Below are positions 43,801 to 55,137 of a DNA stretch of 64,000 nt, piece after piece. Source of the stretch: Asparagopsis taxiformis (lineage: Eukaryota; Rhodophyta; Florideophyceae; Bonnemaisoniales; Bonnemaisoniaceae); the NCBI GenBank assembly GCA_030407315.1, contig JALQPE010001001.1, positions 1 to 64,000 of the forward strand, in the 5' to 3' direction. The position numbers and the translations under genes were made by a program. The notes beneath the pieces are model-generated. The model was not told the DNA's origin and did no database searches. It saw only the letters and a program-made list of their open reading frames with translations. Each line of letters starts with the position of its first letter. The stretch's first letter is position 1.

Positions 43801-44925
43801 CCTTTCAGAGAGTACTCTCTGAATTTTCCTAGCTTGGACTGTACACACGTTACCATGTAAACTTAGTATGTCATCCGAGTCGGAAGCATCCAATTGTGTG
43901 TTATCACGCCACGCAAGGTCGAATATTGTGGCGTAGTAATGTCTGCTCGTGCATATTCGCTTGGTGGAACGATAAGTACAGGTGCTGATTGGCTGTTTGT
44001 TGCTCGTTCGACCTTGCTTCTTCGTAGAATTGCGGAGGAAGCAACACGAGCTGCACTACGCTCTGCGTTTACAGGAAAATAACGGTTTCCGAACGTAACC
44101 ATGCGTTGAAGAACAGCCACGGTCTTACCTTCGCATAATTGTCGAATAATGGGGTAGACTTGCTGAACGTGTTTGTTCGTGGAACCTTGTCTAGCGAAAT
44201 CGAACAAAACACGATCTTCCTGAAGCTAGCTGCAGTGCATTTTGTCGACCCTGTCAGTTTGCGACAGCGTACAACGTAGTCCATTGTGTCATGTAATTGC
44301 GAGCTTTGTCTGGATTGGACGTGTTCATGATAAAGGGAGAAGAGATTAGGAGCTTCGCTTCTGCCTCCTCCTGTAGAAACAGGTCGTTGTCATCCGAATC
44401 GGAGTCGTTTGTTGCGGTGACGTTCTCATGATGGTCGGAAGCAGCGGGATGGCACAGTTTAGGAACTGTCGCAGCAGAAGTGACGGGGTCTCTGCCGGAG
44501 GATAGTACAATATCATCGTCGCTAGGAGTAATACAAGCTTTTTGAACTTCTGGAACAATTGTTCCAGAAGTATACTTGAGTATATTGTTCTGCTGCCCAC
44601 TATTGGCGTACGTCAAAGGGAGGGTGGTATCCACAGAATTGCTCCCAGGTCTGAAGATATCCTGTGAAGACGAGGAAGGGAGGACTGGATCTGGATCTGG
44701 GGTCTGGGAATTGGTAGCTATGGGAGCATGGGGAGGGTTCGAAGTGCTACCATACTCTGTTGCCGGGCGAGGATGATGGGTTTCTGGTGTATTGCAGTCC
44801 ATTTCCTGAACGGCAAAAGGATTTGAGACTGTTCTGGATGTCGAGCGTCTAGTCCGATTGCGGACAGGGGCTACATAGTTGAAACGGAGCCTCGGGCCAT
44901 TCCTAGACTTTCTCGGTCTAGCCAT
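40882..44925 (-). CDS. TNP2-like (CACTA/Plavaka-like) transposase gene, up to three frame steps
   Basis: It begins at ATG 44925 (MARPRKSRNGPRLRF), followed by a Ser/Thr/Pro-rich acidic region. Three one-base backward steps (near 44280, 44200 and 43800) are needed to reach the long frame 43731-40882, which has no ATG near its own 5' end and is therefore not a separate gene. That frame carries YPFLLYCDDFNEASGKKGS, GVSTNHILRHISRDII, FLDFIGFVSDYPACSHVLD (an acidic block about 255-270 of this frame) and GHNADCPCHLC (about 275-285), the zinc-knuckle style insertion seen in CACTA/Plavaka transposases. A further conserved block, VVPAILDPYRSTFVGIDHLL, is shared with the relic at 968-4175. It is probably an autonomous or recently autonomous DNA transposon gene. 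The steps could be introns instead. Family placement is tentative. Confidence 0.65.
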
Positions 44926-45228
44926 ATCTCGATAACCTGGATTGAGGTAGCACCTAGGTGCAAACAGCTGTTTGGAAGGGAGGGAAACGCTGTACGCCTC
45001 TATATTATGAGGATACAAATCTCTATAGTCTATCAATCTGTAGAAGAACGAAATTGGAAGGGGAGATCTCAAAGCTGACCGTTACAGTCGTTGCAGAGAA
45101 CATGTTCTCTATTTCCATGGAAGCCAGGAAATAGTGCAAAGTACTGATGAGTATACATGAAGACTGAAAACTTCAAAGAATGACATAGTTTTTACCAGAA
45201 TCGTAATTCATCCTATAGTGTTGACTTA

Positions 45229-45292
45229 GCAAGAAACACTGTCAAGTAGTGAAGGAGATGCCTCTCCTTCACTACTCGACAGTGTTTCTTGC
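45229..45292. repeat. 64-nt inverted repeat with 30-base arms
   Basis: The arms begin GCAAGAAACACTGTC and differ at one position. The loop is TGCC (45259-45262). It sits about 300 bp upstream of the transposase gene start. Confidence 0.9.
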
Positions 45293-45342
45293 AGCTTCGC
45301 AACTGCAGACAGAGCACTCAGTGCATACACTATACTCCATGG

Positions 45343-45682
45343 AGTGGCACGGAGAAGTTCCAGACTAGTCTAAAATTTGGTAATTTTTTGGGCTCAAAAA
45401 TTACCAAATTTTATGCCCCACTCGTAGTGACCGTATGGCTCGTACACCGCCCTGCTTTGTGCTCCCGTCCATATTCCATGAAACACTCACCACCATCGGT
45501 CAGCACCACGTGGGCAGCACTTTCTATAGTTCCTTTCAAATACGTTTCTGGACTGCTGGTGCATAACAGTCTCAATGTACTACGACGAACACCGTCGGAA
45601 TATTCAGAAACATACATCATTAAAGCATCGAATGCGACGACTAGACGAAATGTGGAGCAGGAGCGGTTGTCCAAATCTGGTG
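45343..45682. repeat. Diverged older copy of the inverted-repeat unit
   Basis: It begins with AGACTAGTCTAAAATTTGG and the AAATTTGGTAATTTTT palindrome. It then runs parallel to the left arm at 45800-46240 (shared GTGACCGTATGGCTCGTAC, ACCACGTGGGCAGCAC, GGTTGTCCAAATCTGG) at clearly lower identity. It makes a tandem array with the left arm. Confidence 0.75.
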
Positions 45683-46281
45683 CAGACGGTCGCCAGACTA
45701 GTCCAAAATTTGGTAATTTTTTGGGCTCAAAAATTACTGCAGTAAAAACTGATCTAGTGAAGTGCACTTTGCTAGATCATTTTTACTGCAGTAATTATTG
45801 AGCCCAAAAATTACCAAATTTTATGCCCCACTCGTAGTGACCGTATGGCTCGTACTCCGTCCTACTTTGTACCAGCGACCATATGCCATGGAACACTCAC
45901 CACCACGAGTAAGCACCACGTGGGCAGCACCTTCTATAGTTCGGTGCAATTATGTTTATCGACTATTGGTGCACAACTGTCTCGATGCATCACGATGACT
46001 AGATGTTCAAGATTGTATGAGGAGAGAAGTGGACGGACATAGATGCACGCCATGGTAATACAGGTTCGGTTTTGAACAGAGCTGCAATGCGCCGTCAATG
46101 TTCGTCAACGACCATCCAGCGAAGAAGCGTAGCACTTGGAATGTTTAGAAACATCAGTAAAGCATGGAATGCATGAACTTGACGTAGCCTGGGGCAGGAG
46201 CGGTTGTCCAAATCTGGAACAGGTGGGCGCCGGATGGGTCTAAAATTTGGTAATTTTTTGGGCTCAAAAATTACCAAATTT
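45683..46281. repeat. Left arm of a 0.6-kb inverted repeat pair
   Basis: It matches 54181-54781 in reverse complement. By eye the arms differ by one substitution (near 46048) and two single missing bases on this side (in the T run of the palindrome and in the AAAAACTGATC arm). It contains the nested palindrome AAATTTGGTAATTTTT...ACTGCAGTAAAAA near its outer end and a short AAATTTGGTAA palindrome at its inner end. Confidence 0.93.
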
Positions 46282-46737
46282 CACGCCCCTTCTTGTACTC
46301 TCTTCACGACTGTTCATTGGGTACTGATTGATTTGAACGCAACCGGTGAGTCTTTTGGCGCGTGGGCGCGAATTTATTCGCACCCCTTCAGTTAACCTTC
46401 CAAACGTTACGTCTACACGATTTCCTGTCACTCTCCTCTGCTACTCATCTACTACTCCTTGTAGTACTCCAGCACCTGAAAGGCAATTCAGATCGTGCAT
46501 CTCCCTGCTTCAGCCCAACTCCCCCTGCTTTCAAAGCTTCGCTCTTCGCATCTCTCTCTGCTTCTCCCGCTTTGCATCCATCTGTCTCCCCACAGTGACA
46601 GTGTCCCATCCCTCTCTCTCTCTTCAATCCTTGCTCTCCCGTGCCCTCTCTTTCTCTTCACTCCCTGCCCTTTTCGTGCCCACTTCACCTCTATACACCG
46701 TTCAGAGTTCAAGAGCTTGTTTATCCCACCCACAAAC

Positions 46738-49700
46738 ATGTCTCATCGTCAACGCTCTCGTCTCGCAGCTGCATCTTCCCGCGCTCCAGCTCGGGAGCTG
46801 ACAGTCCCCGCGATGCCCCGGGCTGGTAGCACGCTTGCGAACTACGAGTTCCGGCAGATGACACTTCCGATTGCGGACATTCATGTCATGGAAGAAACAT
46901 CGCGCGAGGTTGATGAGTCGCATGTAGATGTGTTGTTTCAGAAGATGGTTCTTGAAGGCTTTCAGACCTCTTCCGTGGGCTCCGTGACTGTCGTTGGTCT
47001 AGCCCACGAGTCCGACGAAACACGCTTCTACATCGCGGATGGTCTCCATCGTCGTGGCGCTCTTGTCCGAGCCAAAGCGGAAAGAGTTGAACGTCTGGCT
47101 TCTATTGTGGACAGCGTTCCTGTTCAGGAAGCGTTCAGGCCAGATGGACAAGCCATGACGATGGAAGACGTGCTCTACCTGAGTCAGCGGCTGAACGAAC
47201 TGGTGCACACGGTTTTACCGACCACCATCCGCGACCGTATTCATGCTATCATCAGCATATACAACTGCAACTTGAAGTACGCAAAGGAAGGGGAAAGGAA
47301 ACTCTCCAGTATGACAGCTTCGCAGCTGTGCAACTGGTTCTTCCAGCGTCACTTCAGTGGCATACTCAGGAAGAGTACAGTGACGTCTATCGTCAATGTG
47401 GCTCTGAACATGAGACGTTCACCACGAACGTACGAGGCGTACAAGATGGCCTCTGGTAGGAATGAAAATGAGGTTGGAATCAGCCTTCTAGTGCTGAAGG
47501 ACACCGCGTTCACAAAGGCTGAGGACCGTGCCAGTGAGCTGATGGTTAGGTGCATTCACTACCGCTCTGTGAAATTGCTCCAGTCCTTTGGTCGCATCCC
47601 AGGTCTCCAGCTCAGGGTGTATCTCAATTACATCAGAGATTTCTACCTGGTAATCCGTGAAGTCGCACCAAGGTTGGGATGACTACGGACGAGCTGGCAG
47701 ACCTGGAGGACCTCGAACCGGATGGAACGGACATGATCCCGACCTGGAAATCCGTGTTCAAGCGCATGGTTCAATATGAAGAAGAACCTGTGCCAAAACA
47801 GGAGAAGAACCACGAGCGTCGCCGAGAAGATTTCCGAACCGTCATCCTGCAACGTTTCAACATTGCACCGGATCGTGAGACTCCGCCCCCTCCTCCCGGA
47901 GCATCTGGCGATGCAGTGCTTGCCACTGCGGCCAGTCAAGGCGCAAAAGATGTGGGGAAGGAGAGCGAGAAAGCGGCAGAGAGCGTTCCTGCTCCTGCCC
48001 TTGTGGCATCAGCCACTCCTCCGAAGTCACCATCACAGGTGACTCGGCAGGCTCGCTCTCCGACCCAATTCGGGGAGAATATCATGGAACCTCTCCCCGT
48101 TCCCCTTCCCTCACAACCCCTTCCTGAGGACGAAATCAATCCGATGGACATTTCTCCTCCTGACTCCCAAGCCAAGCCGGACTCAACAGCCCGCGCCCCT
48201 TCCCCCTCACAACCCGACTCACCCCCCCCCCGCCATGGCCGTCTCCCCACCCACGTCTGCTCCTGTTCCCGACTCTGCTATCGCCACGGAACAGCAGAAC
48301 CCCGAAACCTCGGTTGAAGCTTCTCAACCGCAGGGGGGTGGTGGGGGACAGTAGTTTCACGCTCTGTGCGCATTCCGCCCGATGAAACTACGCCACGCCC
48401 CTTTCCCTGCTCGCTTGGATCACACTGTCGCTTCCCCGGCTATGCCGCTGGGCACAAATGCACAGCGTGCAACATTAAGCCAGTACACAACCTGTGCGAC
48501 TATCCTCGAGTATATCACCTCATCCCCATCAAGTACCTCAACAACGGTGAGCGAGACATGGTGTTCGTCTGCTCCCGTGAGTGCTACGATGGCCGTCAAC
48601 CGGATGACCCCCCTTCTTGGACCCCTCCTGCAGGAGTCACGTTACAAGAAGCGTGGGAAGGTGATGCGTACAATCCTTTCGAAAAGGACGCGTCCTCTAC
48701 CGAGTCTGCTGAAGAAAAGGATAAGCAGACCGGTGAGGCTCCGCGGAGTACGATGGGAGGGAAGGCGCCCATATCCCGGGAACCAGCCAAGAAAACTGCC
48801 TCTGGAACACCGCGGCGGGGAGAAAAGAGGAGGAGAGAGCCGACCACTCCTCCTCCGACTCGGATGACTCGGTCCAAGACCAGAAGTGCCGCTATCGCAG
48901 AGCAACTCATCGCTCTCGGTAGCCCGTCTTCTCAGGGGGAGACCCCTGTCTCCCTTCCGCTTCCTGCACAGCCACCCTCATCTGGCGAAAAGGAGCGTGA
49001 AGGTGAGATAGAAGACGGCGAAACCCCTACAAAGACGAAGGTGACTTCCAAGGGGTTTCGGGTACACAGGTATGAGGACGAGCAGCCACCGCCACCTTCC
49101 TTTCTCACGGAGCAGACCACGCTTGCCCAAGCTGCTACGTTCGTGCGTTCAATTTCGGGTCTGCTCCATCCTGAACACCGCTCTGGGTTCATCATGACGA
49201 GTGGGGAGGTGGAGGAGATCAGGGAGGATATCAACTCCGCGGCTGGTGGTACATCCGAGGAGAGGATTGTTTATTGGGAGCGGGCAAGGGCTAGTATTGA
49301 TTTCGATGGATACATCGTCCTCGAAGACATACTAGGAGCCTCCGATGTACGGTCTGCAATCCACGAACTGCTCTCTGGGTTTGCCCAAAAGTTCGATGAC
49401 AATGTGGAAGGGGCGTGGGGCACGATTCTGAACTCCGGTTCAGCTGCCGAGGATGCCCGGGGTGGCGCGTCTCGCCAGCGGTACATGACCCCCCGCTCGG
49501 CTGTCATTGAAGACCTCGACGGGGAGGAATCCATGTCGCTGGCTCATGACAAGGTTTCCGTGGATGTCATCCTCGCAATTATAGCGGAAATGTTGCACTT
49601 GGAGGATTCCGTTTCATCTTTGAACGGATTCAATAAAGGTCCAAGCTGTGCTTTGGGAGGACAGGACTTCGGATGCTCCTGACGGGTTCCAACTGTACTC

Positions 49701-50213
49701 GTCAGATCCCGCATCTCGATTTCACGTACCCAGGACCGCCACGCGAGGAACCGAACCGCTATTGTGGGACCCCTGCACCAGACCCAGACTATTCTTTCAT
49801 AGCTACTGGTGCAGTTGGGTCCCCAATTCTGGTACGACCGCGGAGTCATGCCTTCCTCAACGCTCCTCGTGATGCCTTCCTGGCCGTCTGGCCCCATCTC
49901 CATCCAAAATTGGTTTGGATTCCACCCTTCTCTGTTCTCGTGACTCGTGGTGACGTAGAACACGCTGGTGCGGGATGGCAGGATTACGACTTCGTGAAGG
50001 ACAAAATTTCTAAGACTGCAGTCTCTCCATGGAGTACAATACGGTCATCACATTCGAGTCCATAGCATGGCTGTACGTGATTCTTCCGAGCTAGTCAATG
50101 ATCTCGTCTACGCACCGGTGCAGAGTGACGAACCCAACGTCTGTGTTTTCGGAAGTGGACGCGGACGTCCAGTCTCTCTAGTACGGGTCCTAGTCGGCCC
50201 CGAGATTTACTAG
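46738..50213 (+). CDS. PD3: ParB-like domain + zinc cluster + 2OG-Fe(II) dioxygenase, frame-broken
   Basis: From ATG 46738 after a CT-rich leader. The ParB-like domain has YIADGLHRRGALVRA (about 47031). The helical region has MTMEDVLYLSQRL and VTSIVNVALNMRR. A Pro/Ser-rich linker follows. A cysteine/histidine cluster absent from PD1/PD2 (about 48405-48590: CSLGSHC, HKCTAC, HNLC, CSREC) probably binds zinc. A second linker has basic signals (EKRRREP). The dioxygenase has FDGYIVLEDIL, AIHELLSGFAQKF, GLRMLLTG, iron ligands HLD (about 49718) and VEHAG (about 49959), and a GHH segment in place of TRGH. Frame steps occur near 47678, 48222 (C run), 48340 (G run), 49650 and 50010. The 3' end is uncertain because the last codons enter a repeat. 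GC-rich like PD2. Confidence 0.7.
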
Positions 50214-50345
50214 AACAAATGAACGTCCGCGTCCAAAAAAAGTAAAAATTTTTTGGATGCGGACGTCCACTTTCTCTAGTACGTTCGGCGGAATACTAGG
50301 GCCCGACATCCACTTTCTCTAGTACATACAGCTGAATCCTAGGAC
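50090..50345. repeat. GGACGTCC/CTAGTAC repeat zone (left)
   Basis: Recurrent GCGGACGTCC, GACATCCA and TCTCTAGTAC blocks spaced about 50-60 bp, including two CCACTTTCTCTAGTAC copies. Related to the zone at 53560-53815. Confidence 0.65.
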
Positions 50346-50829
50346 CCGACATCCAGTATACAATATATCAGCGAAAACCGGGAGGGAAGAAATTACAGCG
50401 GATGGTAAATCCAGGGCCCATATCGGACCGTATTTTATTCTCTCATTTACGAAACTGCTGGTATACAATACGTCTCTCTAGAATAGGAAAAAATACCTGG
50501 TTAGAATAGGAAATACGTATCCAGCCAGAATACAAAATACCTGTCAGCATATCGTCGATCACCCATCTCCCTCACTATCCCGTTCTCCCTACCATCCGAA
50601 CGCCATGCACCACCATTCGCACATACTTCAAGAACCCTCACGACCTTGATTACAAAAAATCCGCTCCTTCCCAATTCCATCCCCGCTTTCCTCGACACCA
50701 CCCCAGCCCATTAAATCATCAAAACATCAAACACGAACATGGTCAGCAAAATCTTACACCACTTGAAACCCACTCTCACTTCTATCGTATGCCCCAAAAT
50801 ATACACATACCAGAAACACCTCACAGCTT
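50346..50829. other. No gene recognised
   Basis: No coding region supported. It leads into the satellite. Confidence 0.5.
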
Positions 50830-52260
50830 CATTCCCCATCTTCCTAGATCCCTTCTTCACTCTCCTTCAGTCCTGCCGTTCCTGCTTCACCACTCCTGCA
50901 TCACATACAAAACATCAACCCCAACAGTCAGATCCAAAAGCGACGCTTACCACGACAGATATCCTAGAAACTCCCTTACTTACCTCTCATCCATCCTACA
51001 CACAATACAAACCATGATCCAAAAACCTTGCAATGAATAATCAAAGTCAGCAGTCCATATCTTCGCAAAACAAGTCTTGGTGCTCAATGAAACTTACCTT
51101 CCGTCATCACCATTCCTGCATCACCTACACAAAATCGAAATCAACAACAACAGTCGGACTCAAAACCCACATGTCCCTCTCAGCATACTCTCAAAACTTC
51201 CGCACTTTCCTTCGCTGGACACAATACACACCATGACTGGATAAGCTTCCAATGAATAAATATCGCATCAACTGCAATAGTCAGATTCGAAACAAACACT
51301 TCCCTCGATGCATACCCTCAGAACTCACTTACCCTCGTTTCATTCTACACACAATACAGACCAAAAGTCGAAAATCTCACAACCAACAAATGAGGTCAAC
51401 ATTCCACATCTTCGCAAAACCGGACTGGGCGCTCAATACAACTTACCTTCCGTCATCACCATTCCTGCATCACCTACAAAAATCGAAATCAACAACAACA
51501 ACAGTCGGACTGAAAACCCATGCTTCCCTCGCTGCATACCCTCAGAACTCACTTACCCTCGTTTTATCCTGCACACAATAGAAACCATAAGTCAAAAATT
51601 GTACAAAAAAATGTAGTCAGCATTCCATACCTTCGCGCAACTTAACTAGGTGCTCAATGTAACTTACCTTCCGTCATCACCATTCCAGAATCACCTACAC
51701 AAAATCAACATCAACCACAGCAGTCAGACTCAAAACCCACATTCCACTCACTGCACCCCTTAAATGCTCGCCTACCTCCCTTCCACCCTTCAGCAAATAT
51801 GCACCATGACTCACTAAGCTCCCAATAAATAAATATTGCATAAAAGACGACAGTCAAGTTCAAAACAAACACTTCCCTCGATTCATACCCTCGGAACGCA
51901 CTTAACCTCTTCATCTCGTTGCATCATGCACACAATACAACCAATAAGTCACAAATCGTGCAACGAACAAATGTAGTTAGCATTCCATTTCATCGCGAAA
52001 CCCGTCTTTAACCTCAATGAAACTTACCTTACTTCATCACTATTCCTGCACCACCTATACAACATCAAAATGAACCAGAACAGTCAGACTAAAAACCAAT
52101 GCATCCCTTATTGCACACCCGCGAGACTCACTTACTTACCTGCCTCCCATCGTTCACAACATGCAAACAATGACTCACGAAGCTTCTAATGAATCAATAT
52201 CGCATCAACGACAGCAGTACGACTCAAAACACACGCTTTCCTCGCTGCATACTCTCCAAA
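50830..52260. repeat. Complex, diverged satellite
   Basis: Two kinds of block alternate. One contains CTTACCTTCCGTCATCACC and ATTCCTGCATCACCTACA (about 50885, 51110, 51460, 51680, 52040). The other contains AATAAATATCGCATCAAC and CCCTCAGAACTCACTTACCC (about 51255, 51830, 52195). Spacing between like blocks is about 220 or 350 bp, so a higher-order repeat is likely. The short reading frames in it resemble one another only because of the repeat. Confidence 0.75.
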
Positions 52261-53004
52261 CTGCCATACTCACCGTCGTTCTATCCTCTACACCAAACAA
52301 AGGAAACACGGCCAAAGAACCTCAGTCAGTGACGGCGGAGAAGTGTAACCTGTGGCCTCGACTGGACAGCTTTCAACGTCAGCTTAAGTCCTGCTGTGCA
52401 TACTCCATATCATCGCCGGTATTGAGATTAATAATGGCCCAAGCCATGGTCTCTGAACTCCCGAATGATGAGATCCGGATCGAGAACATCGAAATGGTAT
52501 AATCATATATATCACAATCCATTTGCTTCCCTTAAATGATCCCTGTAATATCCACTGTAAAGCACAAACTTATTCCATGAAGTTCGCAATTAATATAATT
52601 TTATTATTTTAAATGAATTAATTGAAAATCCATCTCCTACGGCAGTCATTCGTCCTTCCATGCACACGTTGCCAGAAAAATGTGTGACCTAGCAGTAGGT
52701 GATGACTGATCGCTCAGGTACATTCCACCATTGGGCTGCCAGAAGTGAGCACAAAACTGATACCCACAAAACCACGAGAAAATTACAAACGAGGTCTCGA
52801 ACGCACATTTAGAATACAATATAAATACTATACAAAAAACTCTACTCACTATCTCAGACGTTGCGGCTCACAAGTGCCGTAGTCCCAATTTTCCGTAACG
52901 CCTTTCCTGATGCGTAAAAGTAAAAAACACGTCAAAACGTATATCAGAAATGAGTGCGAGAGTTTCCTGCACGGGAGATGATGGGCCACCAAGTTGACTT
53001 TTTA
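52261..53004. other. No gene recognised
   Basis: AT-rich in its middle part (52540-52630). No coding region supported. Confidence 0.5.
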
Positions 53005-53043
53005 GAAATTTTAGAATTTCTGGGCTGGCCAGCAATGCAATTG
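53005..53043 (+). repeat. 39-bp direct repeat, copy 1
   Basis: Identical to 53503-53541 (contains TTCTGGGCTGGCCAGCAATG). A weaker match continues beyond it. The two copies are 498 bp apart. Confidence 0.9.
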
Positions 53044-53502
53044 AGCCGGACATCCACCAGACGTCTATTTTGGGTTGTTCGTGTGCTGCTCACATCTACG
53101 CATTACAGCAACCACGCAGGCGGGCCCACTGCTCATACAAATTGCACGTAGTATGTGCAGCATGATGGGTGAGTAGTGTTTGTCGTGAGAAAGTGGGGTG
53201 GGAGTATGCCGAAACAAGGACCAAAACTTCGCCCTGGCGTATTGAGCCTGAGCCTGGAATTAACCCTTCGTGAGATGTGGCTTTGCTTACAGTTGGTGCT
53301 TACAGAAGCCAGCGATGGCCCCGCTCGGGGCGTCGGCTGGCTTCTTTTGGGGCCGTTGTGGCCAGATTAGACACCCTGATTTGAATTGAATTTTGAGCCA
53401 TTCTCAAAAACATGCACATGTGAACATGTTTTTGAGATGGGGTGTGCCGTACGGCACTTTCGACCGCCCAAATCGATATAATTTTGCAATTTTTTTCTGA
53501 CT

Positions 53503-53541
53503 GAAATTTTAGAATTTCTGGGCTGGCCAGCAATGCAATTG
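53503..53541 (+). repeat. 39-bp direct repeat, copy 2
   Basis: Partner of 53005-53043. The intervening DNA includes an imperfect hairpin (GCCAGC...GCTGGC, 53310-53345) and a 12-base-arm palindrome, CTCAAAAACATG...CATGTTTTTGAG (about 53399-53435). Confidence 0.9.
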
Positions 53542-53559
53542 CGTAGGTCATTCACCGGA

Positions 53560-53815
53560 CGTCCATTTCCATTTCAGATCTACTGGTTGCACTAGGCCTG
53601 AAAGTGTTTCTGGATAGGGACATGGCGGAAGTCCATCCCGAGGGGGACATCCGTGGTACTAGAAACAATGAATGTCGCCCTAGTAATACTAGACGTACTA
53701 GACCGCATGGACGTCCGGTTCTAGGCGGACATCCAAAAGTACTGGAGAACATGGACGTCCGCCTAGTAATACTAGGTGTACTAGAGGTTGTGGACGTCCG
53801 CGTCCATTTCCGAGA
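53560..53815. repeat. GGACGTCC/ACTAGTA repeat zone (right)
   Basis: Repeated GGACGTCC, GGACATCC, CTAGTAATACTAG and TACTAGA blocks, several palindromic. It matches the style of 50090-50345, so the PD3 unit has the same kind of zone at both sides of its satellite. Confidence 0.7.
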
Positions 53816-54180
53816 ACACAGACGAATCGTCTGCCGAAACCTTACGAGTTCGCACACGACTTTGAGTCGGACGATGAGGTACCGGATAGTAGTGAAGATT
53901 ACATAACAGTTGAGTAGGTAGGATTTCACCTATAGGTTGCTCTCAACTAAAGTTTCTATTGTTTTCTTAATGTTCCTCCATTGCTTCACCTGTAGCATAG
54001 TATACTATATACTAACAGTATAATCTTCCCCATTGCTTACTGACAATTTGTGACATTCTGTGATCTACGATATTGTTTTCCTCTCAACCCAGACTAACGA
54101 GTGCGTATCCATGAGCTAAGAGCGCTCCCGACCTCAGCAGTACCTCTACTTTGTCTTTTCCAGCTGCTATTCAGGTCCTA

Positions 54181-54781
54181 AAATTTGGTAATTTTTGAGC
54201 CCAAAAAATTACCAAATTTTAGACCCATCCGGCGCCCACCTGTTCCAGATTTGGACAACCGCTCCTGCCCCAGGCTACGTCAAGTTCATGCATTCCATGC
54301 TTTACTGATGTTTCTAAACATTCCAAGTGCTACGCTTCTTCGCTGGATGGTCGTTGACGAACATTGACGGCGCATTGCAGCTCTGTTCAAAACCGAACCT
54401 GTATTACCATGGCATGCATCTATGTCCGTCCACTTCTCTCCTCATACAATCTTGAACATCTAGTCATCGTGATGCATCGAGACAGTTGTGCACCAATAGT
54501 CGATAAACATAATTGCACCGAACTATAGAAGGTGCTGCCCACGTGGTGCTTACTCGTGGTGGTGAGTGTTCCATGGCATATGGTCGCTGGTACAAAGTAG
54601 GACGGAGTACGAGCCATACGGTCACTACGAGTGGGGCATAAAATTTGGTAATTTTTTGGGCTCAATAATTACTGCAGTAAAAACTGATCTAGCAAAGTGC
54701 ACTTCACTAGATCAGTTTTTACTGCAGTAATTTTTGAGCCCAAAAAATTACCAAATTTTGGACTAGTCTGGCGACCGTCTG
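54181..54781. repeat. Right arm of the 0.6-kb inverted repeat pair
   Basis: Reverse complement of 45683-46281, with the full-length nested palindrome at 54645-54764 near its outer end. It ends about 360 bp upstream of the PMS-B start codon. Confidence 0.93.
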
Positions 54782-55137
54782 TAGCTAATGGGGCTTGAAT
54801 TTAGGTGCAGTGTCTCTGTATTATTAGTGAAGCTGGCTCAAGGTTGTGGAGATTTTGTTTAATGCACTGTCATGATACAGAATGCGCCCAAGCTGCATAC
54901 CCGTTCAAAACATTGCACCCCTTCACCAATCTTCAACAACAAAACTCCAAACTCTTTCATCATCCCGCGACCCCTCGTCAGAAATCGAGGCTTCCATAAA
55001 TTCCAATTTCAAATTTTGCGGGCGCGCGGAAAAATCTCCTTGCCGTCCTGTCAGGCACATGTGCCGGATTGCATTGCAATCTTCTCTACCAATCTATCGC
55101 ATTCTCTCTTCTCCCTCGTTCCCGAGCATCCCCTGAA

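Larger units (their letters stand above)
45683..54781. mobile_element. 9.1-kb unit bounded by inverted repeats, carrying PD3
   Basis: The near-identical arms enclose PD3, two GGACGTCC-rich repeat zones and a complex satellite. This is the layout of a large foldback-type element, or the result of a recent inverted duplication. No transposase lies inside, and I see no target-site duplication at the outer edges (left flank CTGGTG, right flank TAGCTA), so mobility is not proven. Confidence 0.5.

Noticed and set aside
55069..55137. 23-residue upstream extension of PMS-B
   Set aside because: That start is TTG. The first ATG with good context is 55138, which also gives the same length as PMS-A.
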